Shown here: piece by piece, positions 49,791 through 60,500 of the stretch
Layout of the letters: each line of letters opens with the position of its first letter
How positions within the stretch are numbered: the stretch's first letter is position 1
Origin: Pseudomonadota bacterium
Lineage (GTDB): Bacteria; Pseudomonadota; Gammaproteobacteria; Steroidobacterales; Steroidobacteraceae
DNA length: 64,000 nucleotides
Assembly: GCA_018240525.1 (NCBI GenBank)
Contig: JAFEFN010000013.1
Location: forward strand, 62,001-126,000
Direction: 5' to 3'
Program-made: the position numbers and the translations under genes
Notes under the pieces: model-generated
The model's input: the letters and a program-made list of their open reading frames with translations, nothing else
Told to the model about the DNA's origin: nothing
Databases searched by the model: none

Positions 49791-51482
49791 CTAGGGAACG
49801 ATCCAGTCGCTCGCGGGCAGGATGCGCTCGCCCTGCGGATCCGCGAAGCGCACCATGTAGCCTCCCTTGGAGGCAAATCGCTGGGTCTGCGCCAGGCTCA
49901 GGCGCGGGTAGTAGCCGGTGATCACGCGATGCTCGAGGCCCTCCTCGATACGCTCCACCAGGTAGTCGCGCACGAAGGTGTCGACCATGTGGTTCAGGGT
50001 TTCCGAAACGATGTTGCAGGCCAGATAGGTGTCCGCCTGCAGTGGCTCATCGATCACCGCGATGTGGCGCATGCGGAACCAGCCCAGGGGATAATCCATC
50101 GGCACGCGCCGGCGCTCGGGCAGGGCGTAGGGATAGGTGATCTGCGCCAGCGCGCGCCACGCGGGTGGCAGTGGTGCACGCTCAAGGCCCCCCATGCGCC
50201 CGGAGACGTAGATACCCCGCACAGGTCCGGGCGGCGCGCCCAGTGCGGCCAGGTCCTTCGGCCGCAGCCACAGCACCAGTGCATCGTCGGACCGCACGGC
50301 GGATGCCAGGCGGCGCAGCTGGCGGGTGTCGCTGCCTGCGGGCAGCACGACCTCGCCCACCGGCCGGCCTCCGTTCTCCTCCAGCGCGGCACGCAGCACG
50401 GCGGCGGCGTCGCGCCCGACATCGTCCTGGCGATACACCTGCACCACGCGCCGCGCATTGCCGCCGGACTCCACGTCATCCAGCTGGCGCGCCACAAGCT
50501 GGGCCTCGAGCAGCACCCCGCGGGAGAAGTACACCGTGTCGAAGTCGGTCTCACGGTCGACCGGCAGGTCCACGTTCGGGAACAGGCACGGCAGTGCTTC
50601 GGCCTCGCAGAACTGCTGCACCGGCGCCCACGTCCGTCCGCCCAGTCCGGAGATGACCGCGAACACCGGCTCGGCGGCGAGGTGGGCCCTGAGCTGCGAC
50701 TCCCAGGTCTGCGGCTCGCCGGTCAGCTGCCAGACGTGCAGCTCCCAATGCAGGTTCACCTTGAACATCATGCGGCGCGAGGAGCGCAGTCGCGGACTCT
50801 CCGCGCGCGTGAAGTGGTTCTTGTCATCGAAGAACTGCGTGAGCACGTCGAGCATCGCCTTGCGCCGTGCCGGGTCCGTGTCTGGCGTGATGACGGTCGC
50901 GAAATGCAGCATCGTATGCGACACACCGGGCACCGCCCCCGGGGACAGCTGCCGCAGGTAGTCGATGAGCGCCGCCATGTCCTGGTCGTTCAGCGCAAAG
51001 TGCGGCATCAGATAGGACAGGGGCTGGCCGTCGGCACGGATACCGGCGCGGATGGCGCGGGCCAGCGTCTCTGGCGTGTACGGGTCGCGGTCCGCCTGCA
51101 TCCCTTCGACGAACGGCAGGTCCAGGTCATCCACGGTGCCGGCGCGCGGATGGAACAGGTAGCTGGCCGCGATCGGCGGGATCGTGCGCCGCCCCTCCTT
51201 CATCCCGAGCCCGCTGCGCCGATGGCAGTTCACGCACGCCGCGGCCGCCCCCGTGAGCGTCACGTCCGGATCGCGCACCGCGGTGAGGGTGCCGCCGGAA
51301 GGCAGGTTCCCCTGCCGGTAGATGGCTTCGCCGGGGGATGCGAGGACGGCCCGCTCGGCCGCGCGCGCTGCGCTGCCCGCGCGAGTCTCCACGGAGCCGG
51401 CCACGGCGCCGTGCACAAACGCCCATCCGCACAAGAGTGCCGGGAGGAGGGGTTGCGTCCGGGCCGTGCGCCCGCGACTCAT
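49791..51482 (-). CDS. Cytochrome c fused to an ABC-type periplasmic binding domain
   Basis: A 563-residue exported fusion. After a signal segment, a cytochrome c domain contains CVNCH (residues 83-87) with a distal Met region (LSYLMPHFALNDQDMAALID). The remaining roughly 350 residues resemble a type I (Leu/Ile/Val-like) substrate-binding protein (VFAVISGLGGRTWAPVQQF, VVQVYRQDDVGRDAAAVLRA, IYVSGRMGGLE). The family is known as cytochrome c/ABC-transporter substrate-binding protein. It overlaps the SCO gene by four bases (ATGA) and is the last gene of the large exported-protein operon. It may combine electron transfer with ligand binding. Confidence 0.88.
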   Translation of the reverse strand: MSRGRTARTQPLLPALLCGWAFVHGAVAGSVETRAGSAARAAERAVLASPGEAIYRQGNLPSGGTLTAVRDPDVTLTGAAAACVNCHRRSGLGMKEGRRTIPPIAASYLFHPRAGTVDDLDLPFVEGMQADRDPYTPETLARAIRAGIRADGQPLSYLMPHFALNDQDMAALIDYLRQLSPGAVPGVSHTMLHFATVITPDTDPARRKAMLDVLTQFFDDKNHFTRAESPRLRSSRRMMFKVNLHWELHVWQLTGEPQTWESQLRAHLAAEPVFAVISGLGGRTWAPVQQFCEAEALPCLFPNVDLPVDRETDFDTVYFSRGVLLEAQLVARQLDDVESGGNARRVVQVYRQDDVGRDAAAVLRAALEENGGRPVGEVVLPAGSDTRQLRRLASAVRSDDALVLWLRPKDLAALGAPPGPVRGIYVSGRMGGLERAPLPPAWRALAQITYPYALPERRRVPMDYPLGWFRMRHIAVIDEPLQADTYLACNIVSETLNHMVDTFVRDYLVERIEEGLEHRVITGYYPRLSLAQTQRFASKGGYMVRFADPQGERILPASDWIVP

Positions 51483-52120
51483 CGCGCCGCCGTCAGCTGC
51501 TGGAATTGCGCCTCGAGTTCCCCGGGGGTGAGAAAGCCGTCGATGCGCACCCAGGGCCGGCCCGGTGCCGCGCGCAGCAAGGTCACCGGCGTGTGGCTCA
51601 TCTTGTCCCCGCGATAGACGCCGAAGGCACGCTGCGCGGCAAGGCTCGCCTCCAGGGTGCCGGTGTAGTGGTCCCAGCCGGGACCTGCACCGAACTGCTT
51701 TGCGTAGGCGCGCAGGCGCGCCGGAGAGTCCTCCTCCGGGTCGGTCGAGATGGACACGAGGTGCACGCGCGCGTGATCGGCGCCCGACCCGCGCTGGAAC
51801 TGCCCGAACACCTGGCTCATCAGGGGACAGATGGACCCGCAGGTGGTGAACACGAAGTTCACGATCACCGGGCGGCCGTCATCGATCTCGCGGTCGAGCA
51901 GCACGGGCCTGCCGTCGGCGCGCACCAGGTGCAGCCCCTGCGGTATCTCGATCTGGACCGTCGACACGGTGGTGCCGGCGGACACCCCGGCCGCGGCGTG
52001 CGTGCCCGTTGTGGCTGCGGCTTCCTGCGCCGCACTGGCCTGATCGGCGCGCGCGGGGATCTCCGCCAGGACCCCGGCGAGTGCCAGCGCAATCAGTGCT
52101 GCCAACCAGTGCTTCCGCAT
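51479..52120 (-). CDS. SCO1/SenC-family copper chaperone
   Basis: A 213-residue exported thioredoxin-fold protein with signal peptide (WLAALIALALAGVLAEIPA). The copper ligands Cys94 and Cys98 are in FTTCGSICPLM, with His176 in KMSHTPVTLL. SCO proteins insert or reduce copper in cytochrome oxidase and other cuproproteins. Its place in an operon with a multicopper oxidase suggests it loads that enzyme. It begins two bases after the LolA-like gene stop. Confidence 0.93.
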   Translation of the reverse strand: MRKHWLAALIALALAGVLAEIPARADQASAAQEAAATTGTHAAAGVSAGTTVSTVQIEIPQGLHLVRADGRPVLLDREIDDGRPVIVNFVFTTCGSICPLMSQVFGQFQRGSGADHARVHLVSISTDPEEDSPARLRAYAKQFGAGPGWDHYTGTLEASLAAQRAFGVYRGDKMSHTPVTLLRAAPGRPWVRIDGFLTPGELEAQFQQLTAAR

Positions 52121-52122
52121 GG

Positions 52123-52998
52123 TCAGCTGGGCTTGGCGAAGCGCCCGTCATCGAGCGGCACGTTGACGGCGGCCTTCTCGACCACGATGCGCTCGGTGCG
52201 CTCGACACCCTCCAGGCGCGTCTCGATCAGGTGCGGAATCTGCACCCCCGCCACGCTCCGGTAGTCGCGCAGGTAGACCTCGACCGGATGCATCCGGCCG
52301 TCCAGGCGTCGCGGCGTGCCCTCGATCTTGACCTCGAGGAAGCTCTGCGCATCGACCCAGTCATGCACCACCCTGCCATCCTTGCCGGTGAGCTTCAGGC
52401 GGTAGGCGGACTTGCCATCCACCGCCTCCATGCCCTCCACCTCAATGCGGGTGCCGCGCGCGGCGTAACCTGCCAGCAACCCGTCCAGGTCCGGCTGCTC
52501 GGCGGCGAGCCTGGCCTCCTCCGCCGTGTACGGCTCCACCTCATGGCGGTTCAGGAACGGGCGCAGCTTCCAGCCCTGCGATCCGTCATACACCTGCACG
52601 GCCGTCTGGCCGTTGAACTGCAGCTCCAGGCGGGACTTGTGGCCGCGCTTCATGTTGAGCGTGAAGGGGAGCTCCACCTGCGCTGCGCGGTCGGTCACAG
52701 GCGGTGGCGGCGGCATGCCCGGCACCTTCAGATAGCGCTGGTTGTTGCCGCCGGCATCCATCTTGCCCGACAGCGTCACCGTCTGCAGCTGCTGCAGCGC
52801 CACCTGTCCGCCGCGGGCCTCGAGGTTGCGCTGGACGATCGCCTCCGCGCCGAGGTTTGCGGGCTTCAGGGCCGGTTCGGCCGCAGCGTGCACCGGTGCC
52901 GCCGCGGGCGTCGCCTGCGTTACGCCCGTCGGGGCCGCCTGTACCAGCAGCGGAAGGCTGGCCGCTACGGCCAGGGCTACGGAGAAGTGTCGGGGCAT
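52123..52998 (-). CDS. Exported LolA-like protein
   Basis: A 291-residue exported protein with signal peptide (SVALAVAASLPLLVQAA) and an Ala/Pro-rich spacer to about residue 45. The rest resembles LolA/LolB-type lipoprotein-carrier folds (IVQRNLEARGGQVALQQLQ, SLRLELQF-like strands and DGRVVHDWVDAQSFLEVKIE). It is not a clear member of a named family. ATG 52998 is 36 bases after the previous gene. It may carry a lipid or lipoprotein for the secreted products of the operon; this is a guess from the fold. Confidence 0.7.
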   Translation of the reverse strand: MPRHFSVALAVAASLPLLVQAAPTGVTQATPAAAPVHAAAEPALKPANLGAEAIVQRNLEARGGQVALQQLQTVTLSGKMDAGGNNQRYLKVPGMPPPPPVTDRAAQVELPFTLNMKRGHKSRLELQFNGQTAVQVYDGSQGWKLRPFLNRHEVEPYTAEEARLAAEQPDLDGLLAGYAARGTRIEVEGMEAVDGKSAYRLKLTGKDGRVVHDWVDAQSFLEVKIEGTPRRLDGRMHPVEVYLRDYRSVAGVQIPHLIETRLEGVERTERIVVEKAAVNVPLDDGRFAKPS

Positions 52999-53034
52999 GC
53001 GAATCTCCTGGAGAGGTTCAACCAGATATGCGGA

Positions 53035-53568
53035 TCAATGCTGCACGATGAGGCCATCGACGCGGCGCGAGCCGATGACGACGCTGACGCGATCCCCGGG
53101 CTTGACCACCTGGCCGCGGTTCGAGAACAGCACCCAGTACACCTTGCCTGCATCGACCGAGCCGCCCTGCCGCAGCGGTCCCACTTTCTCCATGTTCGGC
53201 ACGGAGAGCACGGCGCTCGCGCGCTCATCGAGCATGGTGGGATTTGAAAGCTTGTCGAAAAACGGCTTGGCGAGCGCCGGGTCGACCACGCGGTAGCTGA
53301 AGCGCACCAGCTGCCCGGACTCGGCCAGTTCCGCGGACATCCCGTCCACGCCGTAGATCGAGGCGTACAAGGTGCGCGCACTGCTGGGCATGCCCGCCTC
53401 CGCGGCGCGCGATGCGTGCGCGGGACCTGCCTTGGACTTCTGCGAGGCAGCCTTGGTGGTGTTTGCGGCGGCCTTGAGGTCGCCGCCGGCCGCCAGCGCC
53501 AGCACGCTCAGCAAGACACCGAGCGTCACCTGCGCCCGCCTGCCGGTGTCGTGTGTGGTAATCGTCAT
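53035..53568 (-). CDS. Hypothetical secreted protein, 177 residues
   Basis: A 177-residue exported protein: signal segment (VTLGVLLSVLALAAG), a Lys/Ala-rich linker, then a compact domain (LYASIYGVDGMSAELAESGQ, YRVVDPALAKPFFDKLSNPT, VYWVLFSNRGQVVKPGDRVS) with no Cys. I do not recognise a family. It is in the exported-protein operon, 16 bases after the next upstream gene. Confidence 0.72.
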   Translation of the reverse strand: MTITTHDTGRRAQVTLGVLLSVLALAAGGDLKAAANTTKAASQKSKAGPAHASRAAEAGMPSSARTLYASIYGVDGMSAELAESGQLVRFSYRVVDPALAKPFFDKLSNPTMLDERASAVLSVPNMEKVGPLRQGGSVDAGKVYWVLFSNRGQVVKPGDRVSVVIGSRRVDGLIVQH

Positions 53569-53584
53569 GTATGACTCCTCGCTC

Positions 53585-54106
53585 CTAGTGCCCGCGCGCG
53601 CTCAACTGGTTCATCCACTCCTCGACGCTCGCCTGCGTCTCGAGTGGCTTGGGGGCCGGCGGCGGCCGCGGCGGGTTGTACTGCCTGCGCTGCTCGTCGT
53701 TCAGCATGTTGCGGATCTGGTCGGAGGTCGCATCCTCGAGCGCGCGTGTCGCATGGATGCGCTGCGCGGAATCGAGCTTGGGGTCGGCCCACAGCTGCTG
53801 GACCCGTTCGCGTTGTTCCACCAGCAGCTCCCGCAGCTGCGCCTGCTGACGCTCGTCCAGATGCAGGTTGCGGGTGTAGTAGGCCACCCGCTGCTCCAGC
53901 GAGCTCGCGCCCCGGGCACGGCCGGCCGGCATGGCGCGGCGCGGATCGACAGGCGCTGCGTGCGCCTCGCTTGCCGGCGGAAACATGGCAGAAGGGGCCT
54001 GCGCGAGTGCACCGCCCTGCGTGAGTGCCTCCTGGGCAAACGCTGCGCGCACGAGGCCGCAGGCGGCCCATGCCGCCAGCGCCCACAGCTCGTTCTTGCG
54101 TTTCAT
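53585..54106 (-). CDS. Hypothetical secreted Pro/Gln-rich protein, 173 residues
   Basis: A 173-residue exported protein. After a signal peptide (ELWALAAWAACGLVRAAFAQ) comes a disordered Ala/Pro segment and an amphipathic helical domain (LEQRVAYYTRNLHLDERQQA, REERVQQL-like helices, DATSDQIRNMLNDEQRRQYN), resembling Spy/CpxP-like periplasmic chaperones but without their L-T-x-x-Q signature. The C-terminus is Pro-rich. It is in the exported-protein operon. Function unknown. Confidence 0.72.
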   Translation of the reverse strand: MKRKNELWALAAWAACGLVRAAFAQEALTQGGALAQAPSAMFPPASEAHAAPVDPRRAMPAGRARGASSLEQRVAYYTRNLHLDERQQAQLRELLVEQRERVQQLWADPKLDSAQRIHATRALEDATSDQIRNMLNDEQRRQYNPPRPPPAPKPLETQASVEEWMNQLSARGH

Positions 54107-54154
54107 CTGCTCCGTGCCCTTCTTCCCGCTTCCTGCGGTGCATTGCCCGTCCGA

Positions 54155-54517
54155 CTACTGCTCCTGCGACAGGGCCTTGCACTGCCGCAGCGACTGCTCA
54201 CGCGAAAGGGCGGCAAGCCCCTCCGTCAGCGCATCGTAGGCGGCGCGGTACGCTTCGCTGCCGCGGGCATCGGCCAGCTGCTGCGTGCTGGCCTTTTCCG
54301 TGAGCGCCGCGATGCGCTGCTCGCCCGCCGCTGCCAGCGCAGGATCGAGCCCCGTGCAATAGGCCACGATCGCATCCAGCTGCCCGAGCGCCTGGCCGCC
54401 GACCGGCGCATCTGCCTGCGCGGTGGCTACCCAGACCACCGCCCCGGCAAGGGCCACCCACGCGCGGCGGCGTCCAGTCCTGCGAGGGCCGCTGCCCTCG
54501 GTGGCCTGCCCCCTCAC
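54155..54517 (-). CDS. Small secreted protein, 120 residues
   Basis: A 120-residue exported protein with a twin-Arg-like basic start and hydrophobic segment (RRRAWVALAGAVVWVATAQA), followed by a helical domain with a pair of Cys (VAYCTGLDPALAA, SLRQCKALSQEQ). No family recognised. ATG 54517 overlaps the stop of the 3106-residue protein gene by four bases (ATGA), so its synthesis is coupled to that of the giant protein. Confidence 0.74.
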   Translation of the reverse strand: MRGQATEGSGPRRTGRRRAWVALAGAVVWVATAQADAPVGGQALGQLDAIVAYCTGLDPALAAAGEQRIAALTEKASTQQLADARGSEAYRAAYDALTEGLAALSREQSLRQCKALSQEQ

Positions 54518-57500
54518 TGCGCGTTACCCGAGAGCGCCGCCGTCTGCGTGCCGCCGTTGTCGCTGATCGACAGGGTGGCACTCTTGGCGCCCGTCGTTTG
54601 CGTGGTGAGCGGACGGAACTGCACCGTCACCGTGCACGAGGCGTTGGGTTGCAACACCGTCTGGCCGGAGAGCTGGCCGCTCCCGGCGGGTCCGCAGGTC
54701 GAGAGCAGCCGCACGATCGAGAACTCCGTCGGGTTGGTGCCCGTCAGCGTCGCCTGCTGGGCCAGGTTGAGCGGTGCGTTGCCGGTGTTGGTCAGCGTGA
54801 ACACCTGGGTCGGCGCCGTGAAGGTACCGACACCGCGCGTGGCATTGCCGAAGTCACGTGACGCCGGCGCCCAGGCCGCGCTGATCACCGGCGTGGTGCC
54901 GGTGCCGGTGAGGTGCACGACGACCGCGGTGGCGCTCGTGAAGCTCACGCTCGCCGCGACGTCGTACGCCTGGGCCGCCGTCGGGGCGAACTGCACCTTG
55001 ACCGTGCAGGAGGCCCCCACCGCCAGGGTCGCAGCGCAGTTGGGCGCACCGTTCGGGAAGGTGCCGGTCGTCACCCGCGTGAAGGGCGCAGCGATCCCGG
55101 TCACCGTGCCGCCACTGAGCGCGTTGACACCGGTGTTGGTCACCGTCAGGTTCAGCGTGCTGTTCGCGCCCACCACGACGTTGCCGAAGGCGAGCGGGCT
55201 CGGGGAGACCGACGCCGCGTACGGGGGCGGCGGCACCTCGACCGCTCCGATGTCGGCCGGGTTGCCGGCCGTGCGCGGACGCGGGGTACCGAAGTAGTCA
55301 TGGTTCGGCGCCACCGAGTTGAGGCCGGCATTGACCACCTCGGCAATCGGCGCACTCGAGTAGGCGCCGAGCAGGGGCCCGTCGAGCGAGCTCACCATGT
55401 CCTGGCCGGCGGTGTTGAACAGCGTCAGCGGTCCGTAGCCGAGGTTGATCCAGTTGTTGCCCTCATCCACGGTCGCGGCCACCTGGATGTTGTTGAACGT
55501 GAACACGGGCGACAGTCCGGTCGTCTCCGAGCGCCCGGGAGGCGCCTGGTAGCCGTGGCCACCATTCTCCGGCGGTACGCGCGAGCCATTGCAGTACTGC
55601 GCGAGCACCGGGGAGCTGCCCGGCACCTGCACGGCGGTGCCGTTCACGTAGCCTGCCGGGTTGGCGGTCAGGATCGAGTTGGTCACCGTGAGCGTCGGAT
55701 TGGTGGTGCCGATGCCCGGCGTGACCGAGGTGAACCCGGTGATCGTGTGGTTGATCGGCGAGGAATCGCCGCGCACGCCCACGTCCCAGTAGTTCGCCGG
55801 ATCCACGCATTGGCCCGTCGCGCTCTGGTTGAGCGCCGGGAACAGCGCGACCAGGTTCTGCTGCGACTGGTCGCTGCCGGCGACCGTGCCACCCTTGATC
55901 GGGTCGGAGATCTCCTTGCCATTCTGGTCGGCGTAGCCGACGTGGAAGGCGCGGTTCTGCCAGAACAGGTCGTTGGCGATCAGCGGTAGCGACAGCTGGC
56001 GGCACCAGCCGTTGGTCCGCTGGCCGGTGCTGTCACCCCCCTTGCCGTAGTTGAAGCCGCTCGGGCAGATCACGGTCGCCGGCATCGCCGCCACCAGATT
56101 GGGCGTGTTCACCATGGTGACCAGGCCGGCCGGCTGCGGAATGTGCGGTGCATTGCCGTCCTGGCAGCCCGGGTTGAGCGGCACGCCCGGGTCAGGCTGC
56201 GTGCAGCCCGGCGGCGGCGAGGCCGCCATGGTGGCGTTCAGCGCCTTGAAGAGCACGCCCGCCGAGGCCGTCGTGTCGTTCGAGGCGATGGTGTTGTTCA
56301 CCAGCGAGACCCGCAGCGCATCTTCCATCGATACGCCGGCGCCGTCCCAGCCCGCCACGTTGTTGGCGATGATGTTGTTGGTCACGGTCACGTCGTACCA
56401 CCGGTCCGAGCGCGTCGGGAACGCCGCCACTTCGGTGCCGTTGACCTGCTGCAGCCGCAGGCCGCCGCCGCTGCCACTCTCGGCGCTGTTGCCGATGATG
56501 AGGTTGGAGTCGATCACCAGACCTGCGCCCGTGCCGTCGCCCACCCCCGGGATGCAGTCCACGTCGTTGGTGGAGCCGCACTCCAGACCCGTGGCGGCAA
56601 TCGTGCGGTCGGCGTTGGAGCCGATGATGCCGATGCCGCCGCCGTTGGTGGGCAGGGTCGGGTTCACCGTCTGGTTGAACAGGATCCAGTTGTTGTTGAT
56701 GCGCCCGTTCATCGAGTAGCCCGAATGCAGCAGGCCACCGCCATCGCTCGTGCTCAGGTTGCCGGCGATCCAGTTATGGTCGATCTGGTAGCCGTCGGCA
56801 CCGGCACTCACGGTGATGGCACCGGCGCCCGAGGGAGTGCCCGAGAACAGCGCATCACCCAGCGAGGCGTTGTTGTAGATGTCGTTGTGGTGGACGTGCA
56901 CGTTCACATTGATCGCGTACGGGATCGCACCCCCGGCAGGCGTTCCCTGCAGCGGCGGGCACAGCGGCGCGGGATTGGCCACCCCCGGGCCGCAGATCGT
57001 GCCGTCGTTGATGTACGCCGGCGGAACTTCCCCGTTGCCGAGGTTGATGCCGCCGGTGAGCGTGCCCTGGTTGGCCGATATCCTGAGGTTCGCGATCTCC
57101 AGATTGTGGTTCCAGCCGTGCAAGAAGATGCCACCGCCACCCTGCGAGCTGTCGATGATCGACAGACCGTCGATGCGCGAGGGATTGCAGTAGAAGTTGC
57201 CCGTGCCGTAGTCACGCATCGTGGCGCCGGAAGCCGTAGTGCAGTCGGTGTCGCTGCCGGTGAGGTAGCGGCTGCCGTCCGGGTAGGCACCGGCACCGGC
57301 ACCACCCTGCGCGGGCTGGCCCCAGAAGTCCTGGGTATTGTTCGGCTCGCGCACGCCGCGGCCGAGCACCGTGATGCCCGCGCCTTCGTAGGCGCCCATC
57401 AGGGTCGGCTCCTGCAGCACCTGCGCCAGGTTTCCGTTGCCGCTGGCATCCCAGCCGACGAAGCCCTCGAAGTCGATGCGGCCGTCGCGCAGGAACATGC

Positions 57501-60500
57501 TGTTCGGGCAGGTATACGTGGTGTCGAAGCGGCGGTTGTTCGGGTTCTGCACCCCATCCAGGGTCAGCCCGAACAGGCAGTTCACCTGGCGGCGCCAGGC
57601 ATCCATCTTGCCGGCCGGGTGGGCATCCGCATTGATGGTCACGGCCCCGGAGCCCACGCCCTGCAGGCGCACCGGCTTCCACATCAGCACCTGTTCCTTG
57701 TAGGTGCCGGGGCCGACGATGATGAGATCGCCGGGCATCGCGGCATCGATCGCGTTCTGGATCGCATGGCCGCTCGCGTCCGGTCCGGCCACGTAGCTCG
57801 GGGACTTGCCCCCGACGGTGACCGTGATGGCATCGATCGACTGCTTGCCGTTGTCCGCGGTGATGACGAGCTCGCCGCACTGCGAGTTCGTGCGCGTCCT
57901 CGGGCTGCCATTGGCGTTGCGGGCGGTGATCTGGCCCACCCCGCAGTTAGGCAGTCCGGCGGGCACCTCGACGACGATCTGCGAGTCGCTCCAGCTGTCC
58001 ACCGTCGCGGCGATGCCGCCGATGGTGACCTTCGAGCGCGGTCCCTGGCTGCCGAAGCCGTAGTGCCGCACGATGGTCTTCTGGTTGTACGGCGCCGCCG
58101 TGGCCTGGGGACCGGAGAAGGCCGGGTTCTGCACCACCTTGTCGCCCAGGGACTTCAGCGTCACGGTCTGGCGCACCGTGGCGGTGCTGGCCGCGGGCAC
58201 CCACGGGCCCTTGGTCGCATCGGCAGAGTTCACGGCCGAGTAAACCGCCGGGGTGCCCTCGGGATACTCGCTGTCGGGCAGGTTGTAGCCGTCGGCGAAC
58301 GCCTGGACGGGAACCACTGGCGTATCCATGTAGGTGGTGAAGCCCGGCATGAACGGCTGCTCGTAGCAGAAGTTGCTGTAGGCCGGGTTGTAGTTCGGGT
58401 CGGTGATCATCTTGGCCAGGGCGCGGTCGTACACCACCGTGCCGGCATCGTTGATCATCTGGCCCTGCGCATTGGTCGCGGGGATCGGACCCGGATCGTT
58501 CATGCAGGCGATCATCATCTGCGGGATGTAGCCCGTCGGGTTGGGCGGATTTACCGACCAGGACGAGTAGCTCAGCCCGTTGTAGATGCCCCACTGGTCC
58601 GAGTACACGCGGCTCATCTCGTTGCCGGTGTAGTCGCGGATCGCCACCGGCAGGTTTGGCGGCCCGAACTTCTCGCCGAACTGCGGCGAGAAGGGGTCGA
58701 ACTCGGAGGCGAAGTCATTGGTGATCGTGCCGGTGTAGTGGCCGGACACGTGCGTGGGCGTGAACACGTAGAACTTCGCCAGCACCGAGGACTGGTCGGT
58801 CAGCGTGACTTCCTTGCGGTCGCACAGCGGCCGGGTGGCGCCGGCGAACGGCGCGTTCTGGCCGGCGGTCGGGTACAGGCTGTTGAAGTCCGGCACGACG
58901 CGCGTGGCGCCGACGCAGGGCCAGAACTGCTCGACGCTGCCCGTGTCACCCTCGTGGCGCGGGGTGGCGCCGAGATCGGTGGTCATGTTGAGCGGGTTGT
59001 TCTGGTTGTAGGTCGCATTGACCGCGGCCTGGTCGGGCATGATGTAGACGTTGCCGAAGCCGGCCGGGAACTGCTGGGTGACGGGGGCGATGTAGGAGTC
59101 ACCCAGGAGGATGTTCTTGTCCTCCTCCTTCACCAGCTCGTAGCCTGCGGGCACGACCATCTCCACCACGTACTTGCCGGCCGGCAGCATCGCGTTGCCG
59201 TCGTCGGGGTTGGTGATGCAGGCACTGCAGTTGGTGCCGGCCGGGCGACCGGAGACCGGGTCGACGGCCGTCACCGAGGGGAACTTGTACATGCCGTCGT
59301 AGGGCGCCGGCTGCACCTGGTTCAGCATCGACCAGCCGTCGTAGCACTTGAACTGCGCGTTCTGCGGCAGCGCCCGGTGGCTCGGATCGAGGTACTGGGT
59401 GCTGTTCTGCAGCGTGGCGAAGAAGGGACTGCTCGGATCCTGGCCCGGGCAGTTCATATTCGGAATGCCATCGCTGCGGAAGCCCTGCGCGAAGTCATCC
59501 CAGCTGGTCGTCAGGGTCGAATCGACGAGCTTGAGCGTGGGTGTGCCGTCCGGACCGGTGTCCTCCTTGTAGAGGTTCACCTTGACGTGGGCGACACCGG
59601 GCTCCCACTGCAGCTGCAGCAGCAGCGCGGGATCGTCGAACGGTCGCGTCGAGGCGTAGATCACGTGGCCGCGGATGCCGCCATTCTCGCCCGGCACGAA
59701 GGGCTTCACGCCGAACTCGATGAAGTCGTTCTCGCCGAGCAGGCCCTGCCAGGCTTCCGTCGTCGTGCCGGGCGGATCAATGCGGCCGCTGGACAGGCCG
59801 GCGGCCGGACCGGAAGTGGCGCGATCGCGGGTGTAGTACGGACCGTTGAGGATGGACTGGGCACTGCAGTCCGCGTCCGAGCAGTAGACCGCCCCGGGTA
59901 CGCGCTGCAGCGCGGCCAGCGAGTTGCTCTCCAGGGTGTTGGCCACCATCGAGGCGATATTGGAGGTGCCGCCACCGTTGCCGTCCACCTGGCCACCCGT
60001 GTCGTTCACGGTGTGCACGCTGGTGACCTTGTAGCGCGTGGTATCGGCTTCTACCACCAGCCAGTTCATGAACGGGAACACCTCGTTGAAGCCTGCGTAA
60101 CCGTCCAGGTCGGTGTTGTTGAAAAAGCCGTAGCTGCCGTCGCGATAGCGGATGTTGGTGGGCACCAGCGGCAGGCCCGGCTCACCGTCCTGGGACACCC
60201 CGTCGCCGTTCTGGTCGAGGTAGGTGCGGGTGTACAGGTTTGTGCGCCACTGCGTGACCGGGAAGTCCTGGGTGTTGACCCCGTCGGCGATCTTCACCGG
60301 TGACACCAGCCCATCGAGCATGATGTCGTTCCACTGGTCGAACACGACGATCTTGAAGTCACCGGTCGGGATGTTGTCGAACTCGAACGTGCCGTCGGCA
60401 TTGCACTTGGTGAAGGCGAAGTCGTCCGCGTCCTGCGGCCCCAGTCCCACGTAGCACTGTGTGAAGGCGTAATTGTCGTACGAGCCGCTGCTGAAGATGC

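Noticed and set aside
56143..60303. A 1386-residue open reading on the plus strand, antisense to the giant protein gene
   Set aside because: It is a GC-rich shadow reading: Arg/Val/His/Gly-rich, no recognisable motif, no signal peptide, fully inside the confirmed minus-strand gene.
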